Positions 15,568-24,066 of a DNA stretch of 64,000 bases are shown here, piece after piece. How positions within the stretch are numbered: position 1 is the stretch's first letter; each line of letters begins with the position of its first letter. The stretch spans positions 687,794 to 751,793 of the forward strand of contig NZ_KQ236744.1 of NCBI RefSeq assembly GCF_001185345.1. Reading direction: 5' to 3'. Both the position numbers and the translations under genes were made by a program. Under the pieces are notes generated by a model. That model saw only the letters and a program-made list of their open reading frames with translations, was not told the DNA's origin and ran no database searches. The DNA is from Dorea sp. D27. GTDB taxonomy: Bacteria > Bacillota > Clostridia > Lachnospirales > Lachnospiraceae.

Positions 15568-16590
15568 ATGAGGAAAAAAGTGGTAAGCGTGATTCTTTGC
15601 GTGGCAATGATTGCGGCAATGGTTGTTGGATGTACAACCAAGTCACCGACTTCTGGCGGAGACGACAAGAAGGATAACGAGAAGAAAGACAGCTACAAGG
15701 TCGGTATCTCCATCCAGTCTCTGAAGAATGATTACTGGGCAGGCGTTATGGGTAAGCTTGAAGAACTTTTGAAAGACAAAGGATGGGACTACACATTGCA
15801 GGATTGCTCTAACAATTCATCAGAGCAGATCAGCCAGGTTGAGAACTTTATCACATCAGGCTGTGACTTGATTATGGTTCACCCGGCTGACGCAGACGCT
15901 CTTGAGACTGTATGCCAGCAGGCGCTTGATGAAGGAATCAAGGTTATGTGCTGGGACGACCCGATGGAGAATACGACTGCAAACTGGATTCTTGACAACA
16001 CGGCACTTGGAAATGACATCGGCAAGACGGCGGCAGCTTTCATCAATGAAAACTATACAGCAGATAAGCCGGCTGAGGTCTGCGTTATCGGCAAGCCGTC
16101 TACAAAGGTTCTGTTAGAGAGAGCGAACGGTATCAAAGAAGGATTGGAAGAGAACTGTGACAAAGGCAACTATAAAATAGTAGCAGAGGTTGACGGACTG
16201 GAAGCAAATGAAGCACAGTCAAATGTAGAGACTGTTCTTCAGGCAAATCCTGACTGTTCTGTATTTGTAGGTGTTGGAGCAGGCGCTATGATCGGTTCTA
16301 ACGAAGCATTGCTCCAGAAGTTCGGCGGAGCCGGCAAAATTCCGGAGAACTATGGTGTCATCACTACAGACGTTACTCCACAGCAGTTAGAGTCTCTTAA
16401 GGCAGGAGATGAGGCTGTAAGAGCTATCATCGGCTTTGAAGGTTCCAGCACAGATACAGCGGAAGCTTGTTTGAAGATGTATGAGAGAATCCTTGACGGC
16501 GAAGACTTCTCAGGTGACAATCACAATGTTCAGAGACCGACGATGGAAATCAATCTGGACAATATCGATGATATCATGAAGGGAATGTAA
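15568..16590 (+). CDS. Sugar ABC importer substrate-binding lipoprotein (RbsB-like)
   Basis: A 340-residue type-1 periplasmic-binding protein. It has an N-terminal lipoprotein signal with lipobox VVGC (about 19-22), then a Ser/Lys/Asp-rich linker and two Rossmann-like lobes. The start VGISIQSLKNDYWAGV and the DLIMVHPADADALE stretch are typical of the ribose/xylose/galactose-binding cluster. The ribosome site AAGGAGG precedes ATG 15568. With the ATPase and permease downstream it forms a complete CUT2-type importer, probably for a pentitol, hexitol or ketose. Confidence 0.92.
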   Translation: MRKKVVSVILCVAMIAAMVVGCTTKSPTSGGDDKKDNEKKDSYKVGISIQSLKNDYWAGVMGKLEELLKDKGWDYTLQDCSNNSSEQISQVENFITSGCDLIMVHPADADALETVCQQALDEGIKVMCWDDPMENTTANWILDNTALGNDIGKTAAAFINENYTADKPAEVCVIGKPSTKVLLERANGIKEGLEENCDKGNYKIVAEVDGLEANEAQSNVETVLQANPDCSVFVGVGAGAMIGSNEALLQKFGGAGKIPENYGVITTDVTPQQLESLKAGDEAVRAIIGFEGSSTDTAEACLKMYERILDGEDFSGDNHNVQRPTMEINLDNIDDIMKGM

Positions 16591-16619
16591 CATCATAATA
16601 AAGCTAGCGAGACGATAAG

Positions 16620-16645
16620 ATAGAGGCGGGTTGCTCCGCCTCTAT
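16620..16645 (+). other. Stem-loop between binding-protein and ATPase genes
   Basis: ATAGAGGCGG pairs with CCGCCTCTAT (10 perfect pairs, 6-base loop) and no T-run follows. Hairpins here often protect the binding-protein mRNA and set a higher ratio of binding protein to membrane components. Confidence 0.6.
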
Positions 16646-16676
16646 GTAATATCCGCTTGACTCAGGGGGAATGAAT

Positions 16677-18194
16677 ATGAGCGAAGAATATGTACTGCAG
16701 TTAGAGCATATAAGAAAAGAATACCCGGGTGTTGTTGCACTGAAAGATGTTACGTTAGAATTAAAGAAAGGCGAGATTCTTGCACTGATAGGAGAGAACG
16801 GGGCCGGGAAATCTACGCTGATCAAATGCTGTTCGGGAGCGGTTATCCCGACTTCCGGCAAGATTATCGTAAACGGCAGAGAATTCACCAGCATGACACC
16901 TCAGCTCGCGGCTGAGAATGGAATTGCAATCATTTATCAGGAATTCAACAATGTTAAGGAACTGTCTGCAGCGGAAAACCTGTTTTTGGGAAGACCTATC
17001 AGAAAAGGGCCTGTCATTGATAAGAAGGCGATGGAGAGAGAGGCGGCAAAAGCTTTCGAGCAGCTCCAGATTAAGATTGACCCGAAGACTCTGATGAAGA
17101 ACCTGACGGTCGGCTATCAGCAGATGGTTGAGATTGCCAAGGCAATCCAGCAGGATGCAAAGATATTGATTATGGATGAACCTTCTGCACCTCTGACGAG
17201 CGCGGAAGTTGAAAGTATGTTCCGGGTAGTAGAAAGACTGCGCAAGGAAGGGATTTCTATTGTCTACATATCTCATAGATTGGATGAAATCTATCGGCTT
17301 TCAGATAGAATCCTCGTATTACGTGACGGAGAATATGTAAAAACATTGATTACAAAAGACAGCGAAGTCCAGGAACTCATCAAGCTTATGGTAGGCCGGG
17401 AACTGACGGAGACCTATCCGCCGCGGGGGGACTGTATCGATACAGATGAAGTGGTATTGGAACTGAAAGGAGTCACCGGCAACGGAGATAATGATATCAG
17501 CCTGAAAGTGCATAAAGGTGAGATAGTAGGCCTTGGCGGGCTGGTTGGAGCGGGCCGTACCGAGCTTGCGGAAGTTATCTTTGGAGCCGCGCAAAAGACG
17601 TCCGGGCAGGTCATATTTAAGGGACAGGAAGTAAATCCAAAGAGTCCCCGGGAAGCCATTGACCTTGGAATCGCACTCGTGCCGGAAGACCGGAAACGCC
17701 ACGGGGCTATGCTCGGCATATCGATTAAGAATAATATCAATATGCCTATCTATGAGAGAAACTCCCGTCTTAGCGTAATCAATTCCAAGCTGGAGCTGGA
17801 GACTGCTGAGAAATATCAGAAGAGCATGGCGATTAAGACACCGACGCTGCACCAGCTCGTGAAGAACTTGAGCGGCGGGAATCAGCAGAAGGTGATTCTG
17901 GCAAGATGGCTTGCGGCGGATTCCGAGCTGATTATATTTGATGAACCGACAAGAGGTATCGATGTCGGCGCAAAATATGAGATCTACAAGCTGATGAATG
18001 ATCTAGTTGAAAAAGAAGGAAAGGCAATTCTGATGATTTCTTCTGAGATGGAGGAACTGATGGGTATGTCGGACAGAATTGTTGTGCTGTCGGAAGGTGA
18101 GATGACCGGAGAGCTGGAAAAGAGCGAGTTCAATCAGGAAACCATCATGGCGTATGCATCCGCAGCAAGAATGGAGGAGGGTCAGACAGTATGA
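16677..18194 (+). CDS. Sugar ABC importer ATP-binding protein, duplicated ABC domains (RbsA/XylG-like)
   Basis: A 505-residue protein with two ABC modules. The first has Walker A GENGAGKST (about 36) and DEPSAP in its Walker B; the second has the degenerate P-loop GLVGAGRTE normal for this family, the signature LSGGNQQKV and DEPTRGIDVGAK. ATG 16677 is chosen because AGGGGGA lies 6 bases upstream; ATG 16671 is too close. The stop overlaps the permease start (ATGA). It powers CUT2-type sugar uptake with the genes on either side. Confidence 0.93.
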   Translation: MSEEYVLQLEHIRKEYPGVVALKDVTLELKKGEILALIGENGAGKSTLIKCCSGAVIPTSGKIIVNGREFTSMTPQLAAENGIAIIYQEFNNVKELSAAENLFLGRPIRKGPVIDKKAMEREAAKAFEQLQIKIDPKTLMKNLTVGYQQMVEIAKAIQQDAKILIMDEPSAPLTSAEVESMFRVVERLRKEGISIVYISHRLDEIYRLSDRILVLRDGEYVKTLITKDSEVQELIKLMVGRELTETYPPRGDCIDTDEVVLELKGVTGNGDNDISLKVHKGEIVGLGGLVGAGRTELAEVIFGAAQKTSGQVIFKGQEVNPKSPREAIDLGIALVPEDRKRHGAMLGISIKNNINMPIYERNSRLSVINSKLELETAEKYQKSMAIKTPTLHQLVKNLSGGNQQKVILARWLAADSELIIFDEPTRGIDVGAKYEIYKLMNDLVEKEGKAILMISSEMEELMGMSDRIVVLSEGEMTGELEKSEFNQETIMAYASAARMEEGQTV

Positions 18195-19138
18195 AAAATA
18201 AAGTAGTATACCAATTAAAAGATAAAGCGATATGGGTCGTGTTTTTGATTCTCGTTGTTGCGTTTACCATCGCGAATCCGCGCTTTATAAACCCGAGCAA
18301 CATATTCTCGCTGCTCCGCCAGGTATCCATGTTCGGTATTGCTTCTATCGGTATGACATTTGTTATCTTACTTGGGGATATCGACCTGGCAACGGGTTCA
18401 ATCATGTCATTTGTTAACATTGTATGTGCTTATCTGATGGTCAACATGGGAGTAAATATGTGGCTTGCCATACTTCTTACGCTTGCGGTGTCTACCCTGA
18501 TTGGCGTATTGAATGGTTTCATGGTATCCACGATCGGCATCCCGGCCTTGATTGCAACCTTTGCAACTCAGACAGCGTTCTCAGGCCTTGCCTACATTCT
18601 GAGCGGCGGTCTCCCGATTAACGGATTTACAGACAATTTCCGCATTATCGGACAGGGATATGTCAGCGTCGTTCCAGTGCCGGTTATTCTCATGATCATC
18701 TGCTTCGCGATTGGATCGTTCATTCTGAACAAGACTTATTTCGGACGTTACTTCTATGCAGTGGGCGGTAACGTGGAAGCGGCGAGGCTGTCAGGCATAC
18801 GGGTCGGAAGAATCAAATATCTTGTATTTGCTATCTCGGGATTCTTTGCAGGCCTTGCTGGTATTGTTATGCTGTCACGTACAAATTCAGGCATGCCTAA
18901 CGCTGGTGACGGATATGAATTTAAGGTAATCACCTGTGTCGTTTTAGGCGGTGTATCCGTAACCGGCGGCTACGGTAAGATATCAGGTGTCGTTGCAGGT
19001 ACATTTATCATCGGCGCGCTGACGAACGGCATGATTTTGTTAAACATTAATTCCTATATCCAGGATGTCGTCATGGGTGTCGTACTTGCACTTGCGGTTG
19101 GTTTCGACTGTATCCAGAAGAAGAGACAGCAGAATTAA
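18191..19138 (+). CDS. Sugar ABC importer permease (RbsC-like)
   Basis: A 315-residue integral membrane protein of the BPD_transp_2 family, with about 8-10 hydrophobic segments beginning at residue 12 (AIWVVFLILVVAFTIANPRF). The conserved loops GDIDLATGS, AVGGNVEAARLSGI and VVLGGVSVTGGYG (coupling region) are typical of ribose/xylose permeases. The start overlaps the ATPase stop, so translation is coupled. It is the last gene of this importer operon, followed by a hairpin. Confidence 0.93.
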   Translation: MKNKVVYQLKDKAIWVVFLILVVAFTIANPRFINPSNIFSLLRQVSMFGIASIGMTFVILLGDIDLATGSIMSFVNIVCAYLMVNMGVNMWLAILLTLAVSTLIGVLNGFMVSTIGIPALIATFATQTAFSGLAYILSGGLPINGFTDNFRIIGQGYVSVVPVPVILMIICFAIGSFILNKTYFGRYFYAVGGNVEAARLSGIRVGRIKYLVFAISGFFAGLAGIVMLSRTNSGMPNAGDGYEFKVITCVVLGGVSVTGGYGKISGVVAGTFIIGALTNGMILLNINSYIQDVVMGVVLALAVGFDCIQKKRQQN

Positions 19139-19169
19139 TATCAGTACATATATACGAATACAATGAAGT

Positions 19170-19208
19170 CTAAAAATCCCGGTAAATGTCTGTTTACTGG
19201 GATTTTAG
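19170..19208 (+). terminator. Imperfect terminator-like hairpin after the importer operon
   Basis: CTAAAAATCCCGGTAAA pairs with TTTACTGGGATTTTAG with one mismatch and one bulge around a 6-base loop. The distal part of the stem is T-rich but no separate T-run follows. Confidence 0.55.
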
Positions 19209-19249
19209 AGAATATAAAGGGTTCTGGAAGGCGATTGGGGGACTGTTTG

Positions 19250-19278
19250 TTGACATATGATGCAATCGTAAGTAAAAT
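19250..19278 (+). promoter_or_regulatory. Promoter of the second ROK gene
   Basis: Perfect TTGACA (19250-19255), 17-base spacer, TAAAAT (19273-19278), about 40 bases before the TTG start. Confidence 0.6.
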
Positions 19279-19318
19279 AATGAGTATATAATTATAAGAC
19301 AAGTGAAGGTAACTAACA

Positions 19319-20419
19319 TTGAATAAAAGTCAACAGATATATCATTATATACGGACACACCAGTCAGTTTCCAAACAGGACATCGTTTTAGGACTTAAGT
19401 TCAGTCTTCCGACGATTACGCAGAAGCTCCAGTATCTGGAGCAGAGGAATCTCATAGATACGTCCAGGAAGATACAGAATACAGGTGGACGCAATGCCAC
19501 GGCATATTCCTATGTGAAAAAGGCGAGGGCGGCAATCGGCGTCTATCTGACCGGACACCATATCAACTGCGTGGCGGTAGATTTGTCGGGCGATGTCATT
19601 GATATGACAAAGGAGCGCATTACATTTAATTTAGAAGATGAAGCATATTTAAAAAAAATCGGTGAAGTGGTAGAGCGCATTAAGAATGAGGCGGAAATCA
19701 GCGATGAAGCGCTGCTTGGAGTCGGAATCGCGGTGCAGGGTCTCGTGTCTGAAGACGGGGAGGTCGTAACTTATGGTCTTACGCTTAACTTTACCGGAAA
19801 GACAAGGGAAGAAATCGCAAGATATATACCGTACAACAGCCGGCTGTTCCATGATTCCAGCGCGGCAGGCTATGCAGAGGTATGGATTGACCATGACATA
19901 TGCAATGCATTTTACATCAGCCTGAGCAACAGTGTCGGCGGTGCGGTCCTGGTTGACAATAACATATATGAAGGCAATACGCAGAAAAGCGGCGAGATTG
20001 GCCATATGACGGTCGTACCGGAGGATGGTGAGCAGTGCTACTGCGGAAGATTCGGCTGCTTTGACACGGTCTGCCGTTCGACCAATCTGGACCAGTACAC
20101 AGATGGGAATTTGGAACTGTTTTTTGCGCTTCTGCAGTCCAGAGACAGAGAAGCGGAAAGACTCTGGGATAAATATCTGGATGACTTGTCGCTCGGCATC
20201 CACAATATCCGTATGCTGTTCGACTCTGACATAATTCTTGGAGGCTATGTAGGGGCATATATAGAGTCATATATGGAGGAACTGTGCAGGCGGGTGGACG
20301 AGAGGACTTCCTTCAGCGACTGTGCGAGAGACTTTCTCTTCCCTTGCAAGTATAAAGTGGAATCTGCCGCGGCAGGTGCGGCAATCTGCTTTATCGATGA
20401 GTTTTTTGATACTATTTGA
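19319..20419 (+). CDS. ROK family transcriptional regulator (second copy)
   Basis: A 366-residue protein with an N-terminal winged helix (about 5-60, SVSKQDIVLGLKFSLPTITQ) and a ROK domain with CYCGRFGCFDTVCR. It is clearly paralogous to the ROK protein at 12153, sharing SLSNSVGGAV, GEIGHM/GEFGHM and DIILGGYVGAYIESY-like stretches. It appears to start with TTG at 19319, with GAAGGT 9 bases upstream and no ATG nearby. It is followed by a polyol dehydrogenase 28 bases on. Having two related ROK regulators around one importer suggests two inducers or two operons with shared control. Confidence 0.88.
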   Translation: MNKSQQIYHYIRTHQSVSKQDIVLGLKFSLPTITQKLQYLEQRNLIDTSRKIQNTGGRNATAYSYVKKARAAIGVYLTGHHINCVAVDLSGDVIDMTKERITFNLEDEAYLKKIGEVVERIKNEAEISDEALLGVGIAVQGLVSEDGEVVTYGLTLNFTGKTREEIARYIPYNSRLFHDSSAAGYAEVWIDHDICNAFYISLSNSVGGAVLVDNNIYEGNTQKSGEIGHMTVVPEDGEQCYCGRFGCFDTVCRSTNLDQYTDGNLELFFALLQSRDREAERLWDKYLDDLSLGIHNIRMLFDSDIILGGYVGAYIESYMEELCRRVDERTSFSDCARDFLFPCKYKVESAAAGAAICFIDEFFDTI

Positions 20420-20447
20420 CTGTTGGCATTAATGGAGGGTTATAGAT

Positions 20448-21467
20448 ATGAAAGCTGCGGTATATTATGGAAAGCAGGATTTGAGAGTAGAAGAGGTGCC
20501 GGAGAAGGAATTAAAAGATAATGAAGTCATGATCAAGGTGAAATACTGTGGCGTGTGTGGAACGGATATCCACATATTCAATGGTGACGGAGGCTCTTTT
20601 GCAGTTACGCCTCCGCTCATTCCAGGACATGAGTTCTCCGGAGTGGTGGCGAAAGTCGGTGCCGGTGTCACATCAGTGAAGGTCGGTGACCGTGTAAGCG
20701 GCGATCCGAACGATATGTGCGGTGAATGTTATTTCTGCAAGAATGCGATGCAGCATTTCTGTACGAACAATATCGGGCTTGGAACGACGGTAGACGGCGG
20801 CTTTGCCGAGTATGTCGTCATCAGAGAGAAGCAGGTGTACAAATTTTCGGACGAGCTGAGCTTTATAGAAGCCGCTATGGCAGAACCGATATCCTGCTGT
20901 CTGCACGGAATAGACCTGTGTCATATCAAGTCGGGAGACACCGTGCTTGTGATGGGCGGCGGCCCGATTGGTATGATTATGATGCAGCTGGCTAAAAACG
21001 CGGGGGCATCCAAAGTAATCATGTCGGAGCCTGTAGAGGAAAAGAGAGAGCTGGCAGTGAAGCTCGGCGCGACAAAGACAATCAACCCGATAGAAGAGGA
21101 CGTGCAGGCTGTGCTGGCAGATTATTGTGCCAACGTGGATGCTGTCATCGAATGTGTCGGCAATATACATACGCAGGAAGACGCCATCAAGTTCGCCGGA
21201 AAAGGAGCGACGGTTATGTACTTCGGCCTGGCAGCGCCGGAGGAAAGCCTTCCTCTTAAACCAGATGACGTGTTCAAGAAAGAGCTGAAAATCACTTCTT
21301 CGTTCATCAATCCATATACATTTGAACGTGCGATTCAGGTGTTGGAGTCCAAGGCGATTGATTTGGAAAGCCTGATTACGAATATCGTACCACTGGATGA
21401 TATCGCGGATGTATTTACGAAACCGGAATATAGAAGGACCGGGAAGGTTATGATTCAGGTTTCATAG
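20448..21467 (+). CDS. Zinc-dependent medium-chain polyol dehydrogenase
   Basis: A 339-residue MDR enzyme. The catalytic zinc site is GVCGTDIHIFNG with GHEFSG; the structural site is DMCGECYFCKNAMQHFC; the cofactor motif GGGPIGM is followed by an acidic residue (MSEP) that favours NAD. It belongs to the sorbitol/arabitol/threonine dehydrogenase group; assignment to one polyol is not possible from motifs. ATGGAGGG precedes ATG 20448. It forms an operon with the ROK regulator and likely oxidises the same or a related polyol to a ketose for the xylulokinase downstream. Confidence 0.87.
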   Translation: MKAAVYYGKQDLRVEEVPEKELKDNEVMIKVKYCGVCGTDIHIFNGDGGSFAVTPPLIPGHEFSGVVAKVGAGVTSVKVGDRVSGDPNDMCGECYFCKNAMQHFCTNNIGLGTTVDGGFAEYVVIREKQVYKFSDELSFIEAAMAEPISCCLHGIDLCHIKSGDTVLVMGGGPIGMIMMQLAKNAGASKVIMSEPVEEKRELAVKLGATKTINPIEEDVQAVLADYCANVDAVIECVGNIHTQEDAIKFAGKGATVMYFGLAAPEESLPLKPDDVFKKELKITSSFINPYTFERAIQVLESKAIDLESLITNIVPLDDIADVFTKPEYRRTGKVMIQVS

Positions 21468-21488
21468 TAGCGGGGGTAAGTAAACCAG

Positions 21489-21675
21489 GCGGCGGGCAGG
21501 GAGCCGGATGGCATCTGCTCCGATGCGTCCGAGACTCCGGCTATTTCACGTATCCCTAACCCTGCGGAATGCGCGCCGACAGCAGCTTGCATCCCGCAGG
21601 ATGAGGGCTCCGGATAGGATTCTCCGCCTCTTCCGCTTACACCTGCGCATCTCCCACCCGGCTCCCCGCCCGCTA
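21489..21675. other. GC-rich structured non-coding stretch
   Basis: A 16-base arm (21492-21507, beginning GCGGGCAGGG) pairs with 21658-21673 with one mismatch, enclosing about 150 bases. Inside, GCATC/GATGC (21511-21526) forms a hairpin, and CCCT-CCTGCGG-TGC pairs with GCA-CCGCAGG-AGGG (about 21553-21606). The composition is far more C/G-rich than the flanks. A 67-codon reading frame across it has no ribosome site and an Arg/Leu/Pro-rich composition typical of a shadow frame. It could be a structured RNA, a small palindromic element or remnant DNA; no known RNA family was recognised. Confidence 0.5.
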
Positions 21676-21738
21676 TCTACCTTACTGGCATGGGCGAGGG
21701 TGGATGTGTGACGTTACTGGTCAGCGGCGTCCACTTTA

Positions 21739-22350
21739 CTAAACTCCTAATTCTTCCGCCTTGAATATCATATATCCTTCATAGTAGTAGCTGTGGTCAA
21801 TTCCTTTCATGTATACTTCGCGGCTGTTTATCTTGTCTGTAAGTGCTGCTTTCAGAATATGCTTAATTTCAATATCCTTGATTGGGCTTCGCTCCATTGC
21901 CATTAGGTAATCTTCTTTATCTATTTTGCTCCAGTCGATGACCTGGCCAATTTCTGCTTTCAGAATCAAATCAAGCCAGATACGGGTGCATCGCCCGTTG
22001 CCTTCTCTGAAGGGGTGCGCGATATTCATCTCTACATATTTTTCAATAATTTCATCAAAGGTAGACTGTGGCATCTTGTCTATATTTTCTAGAGAGGCCT
22101 TTAGATACATCAACGGCGCGAATCGAAAATTCCCTTTTGATATATTCACGGTTCTGATAGTACCGGCAAAGTCGTAGATATCTTCAAACAGGTATTTATG
22201 AATCGCTTGAAGTGCGGAAAATTTACCTGCATCAAGCGTCCCCAGTATCCCCTCTTCAAATAGCTCGATGGCTTTCCTTTTGCTGATACGTTCTTCTTCA
22301 CGCGCAAGAGCGACAGAATCATCAATCCCTAATTTATTTTCAAGTGCCAT
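21739..22350 (-). CDS. Fic family protein (AMPylase fold)
   Basis: A 203-residue Fic-domain protein with a complete catalytic motif HPFREGNGRCTR at 112-123, so it could transfer AMP or another phosphate-containing group to a target protein. Helices before the motif match a compact Fic core. A separate antitoxin gene is not visible beside it, and I could not identify a clear self-inhibitory S/T-x-x-x-E-G helix. The ATG at 22350 follows GGAGGTG. It runs against the surrounding sugar genes and looks like an inserted cargo gene. Its role may be toxin-like or regulatory. Confidence 0.88.
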   Translation of the reverse strand: MALENKLGIDDSVALAREEERISKRKAIELFEEGILGTLDAGKFSALQAIHKYLFEDIYDFAGTIRTVNISKGNFRFAPLMYLKASLENIDKMPQSTFDEIIEKYVEMNIAHPFREGNGRCTRIWLDLILKAEIGQVIDWSKIDKEDYLMAMERSPIKDIEIKHILKAALTDKINSREVYMKGIDHSYYYEGYMIFKAEELGV

Positions 22351-22503
22351 GGTACACCTCCAATGTAATATTTTCCGCCTGTCATTACCCTGGGTCTGGA
22401 TAATTGAGTATTCCTAATATATTATAACATTGTTTGTATGAAAGAACACAGTTTATTGCAGTTATTTCAATGGTTAATTTAGAAACAATCGGTCCATAAA
22501 GTA

Positions 22504-22538
22504 TTGACGCAGAATTGGTATTGTAATACAATACCAAT
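22504..22538 (+). promoter_or_regulatory. Promoter of the xylulokinase-GRE operon with a 25-bp palindromic operator
   Basis: TTGACG (22504-22509), 17-base spacer, TACAAT (22527-22532). A perfect palindrome, ATTGGTATTGTA-A-TACAATACCAAT (22514-22538), covers the spacer and the -10. Its TTGTA/TACAA core fits GntR-family sites, so the GntR protein encoded at the end of this operon (27388) is the obvious candidate repressor. Confidence 0.75.
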
Positions 22539-22557
22539 ATAAGGAGGTGCACGGCAT

Positions 22558-24042
22558 ATGAATTATTTTTTAGGAGTGGACATCGGTACGTCCAGCGTGA
22601 AATCGCTGCTTATGGATACGAAAGGGCATGTGGTCGGGACTTCACAGGTTGGATACGACATAATAAAAAGCAGACCGGAATATGCGGAGCAGGATATGGA
22701 GGTATTGTGGGAGGCTTCGCGGCGGACGATTGCAGACGTGGTGAAAAAGTACCCGGAAGAGGCAGCACGTATTCAGGGAATCAGCTATTCCGGGCAGATG
22801 CATGGTCTTGTCATGACAGACGCGCAAGGCTGCCTCATACGTAATGCGATCATATGGGCTGACCAGCGTTCGGAAGATGAGATTCACAGGATATACGATA
22901 TCGTGGGGGAAAATTCCTACCGCAGCGTCACTTTGAATTCTCTCAGCACAGGATTTCTTATCTCTTCCCTTATGTGGGTGAAAGAACATGAGCCGGACAA
23001 TTATGAGAAGATACGCTATGTCATGTTCCCGAAGGATTACATAAGATTTCGGATGTGTGGGGAATTTGGCACGGATATGACAGATGCCTCAAGCGGCGCA
23101 ATATTTGATACGAAGCAGCGCCAATGGGCCTGGGAGCTGATAGACAGGCTTGGCATAGACAGGGATATGTTCCCGGAGCGCCACGAGTCCTGTGATGTGG
23201 TCGGAACAGTGACGAGGGAATGCGCAGAAGTGACGGGACTGAAGCCCGGCATAAAGATTGCCTGCGGCGGCGGCGATACCTTGATGCAGGGTGTGGGCAA
23301 CGGCATCATCGGACCTGGGTCACTGGCAGCTAATATTGGGACGGCATGTCAGATATCGGGCGCATTTAACGAACCGCTGCATGATGAAAAGTACCGCACG
23401 AACACGTTCTGCCATGTAAAGGAAGACTTGTGGATGCTGATGGGAGCCCATTTGAGCGGCGGTGTCGCGATGAAATGGCTTATGAACGAGATTCTGTATA
23501 TGGATACGTTCGATGAGATGACGGCCATGGCGGCGGCCGCTCCGGCGGGCAGCGAAGGGCTCGTATTCCTTCCGTATCTGAGCGGGGAGAGGACGCCATA
23601 CAATGACCCGGGTGCCAAAGGGATTTATTTTGGCATGACGCTCCGGCATGGAAGAGAGCATATGATCAGAAGCACGATGGAGGGAATCGTATTCGGCCTG
23701 CGCACATCCATCGAGATATTCAAAGGGCTCGGCATCGAGTACAGTAAGGTTATCGCGTCCGGAGGGGGTGCGAGGGGACGGCTGTTCCTTGAGATGCAGG
23801 CGGACATATTCGACTGTGACATCTATACGAATGCCGGAAACGAACAGGCAGGAATAGGAGCGGCGATAACAGCGGCAGTTGCATGTGGAGAATATGCGGA
23901 TTACGAAGAAGCATGTGCCAGACTTGTACATATGAAGGACACGGTTGTGACGCCGAACCGCGAGAATCAGAAATATTATGAAGAACAGTTCGCGGTATAC
24001 AGAGAACTGTACGGACATAACAAAGACCTGTTCCATATGTAA
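22558..24042 (+). CDS. xylB: Xylulokinase-like FGGY carbohydrate kinase
   Basis: A 494-residue FGGY kinase: GVDIGTSSVKSLLMD at the N-terminus, the xylulose-binding signature YSGQMHG (Met-His at 81-82), WADQRS, the catalytic Asp240 in ACGGGDT, and the ATP-site GGGARGRLF. The QMHG motif and length match D-xylulokinase; another ketose cannot be excluded. AAGGAGGTG precedes ATG 22558. It is the first gene of an operon with the glycyl radical enzyme pair, so it may phosphorylate the ketose from the upstream dehydrogenases or a GRE-linked product. Confidence 0.85.
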   Translation: MNYFLGVDIGTSSVKSLLMDTKGHVVGTSQVGYDIIKSRPEYAEQDMEVLWEASRRTIADVVKKYPEEAARIQGISYSGQMHGLVMTDAQGCLIRNAIIWADQRSEDEIHRIYDIVGENSYRSVTLNSLSTGFLISSLMWVKEHEPDNYEKIRYVMFPKDYIRFRMCGEFGTDMTDASSGAIFDTKQRQWAWELIDRLGIDRDMFPERHESCDVVGTVTRECAEVTGLKPGIKIACGGGDTLMQGVGNGIIGPGSLAANIGTACQISGAFNEPLHDEKYRTNTFCHVKEDLWMLMGAHLSGGVAMKWLMNEILYMDTFDEMTAMAAAAPAGSEGLVFLPYLSGERTPYNDPGAKGIYFGMTLRHGREHMIRSTMEGIVFGLRTSIEIFKGLGIEYSKVIASGGGARGRLFLEMQADIFDCDIYTNAGNEQAGIGAAITAAVACGEYADYEEACARLVHMKDTVVTPNRENQKYYEEQFAVYRELYGHNKDLFHM

Positions 24043-24066
24043 GGGAAGAAGCGGTGAGCATATAGG

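Noticed and set aside
19235..19245. attggggg resembling the repeat arm
   Set aside because: Only a short match without the second block; not counted as a repeat copy.
21508..21711. 67-codon reading frame in the GC-rich segment
   Set aside because: No ribosome site, Arg/Leu/Pro-rich composition and full overlap with nested stems; treated as non-coding.
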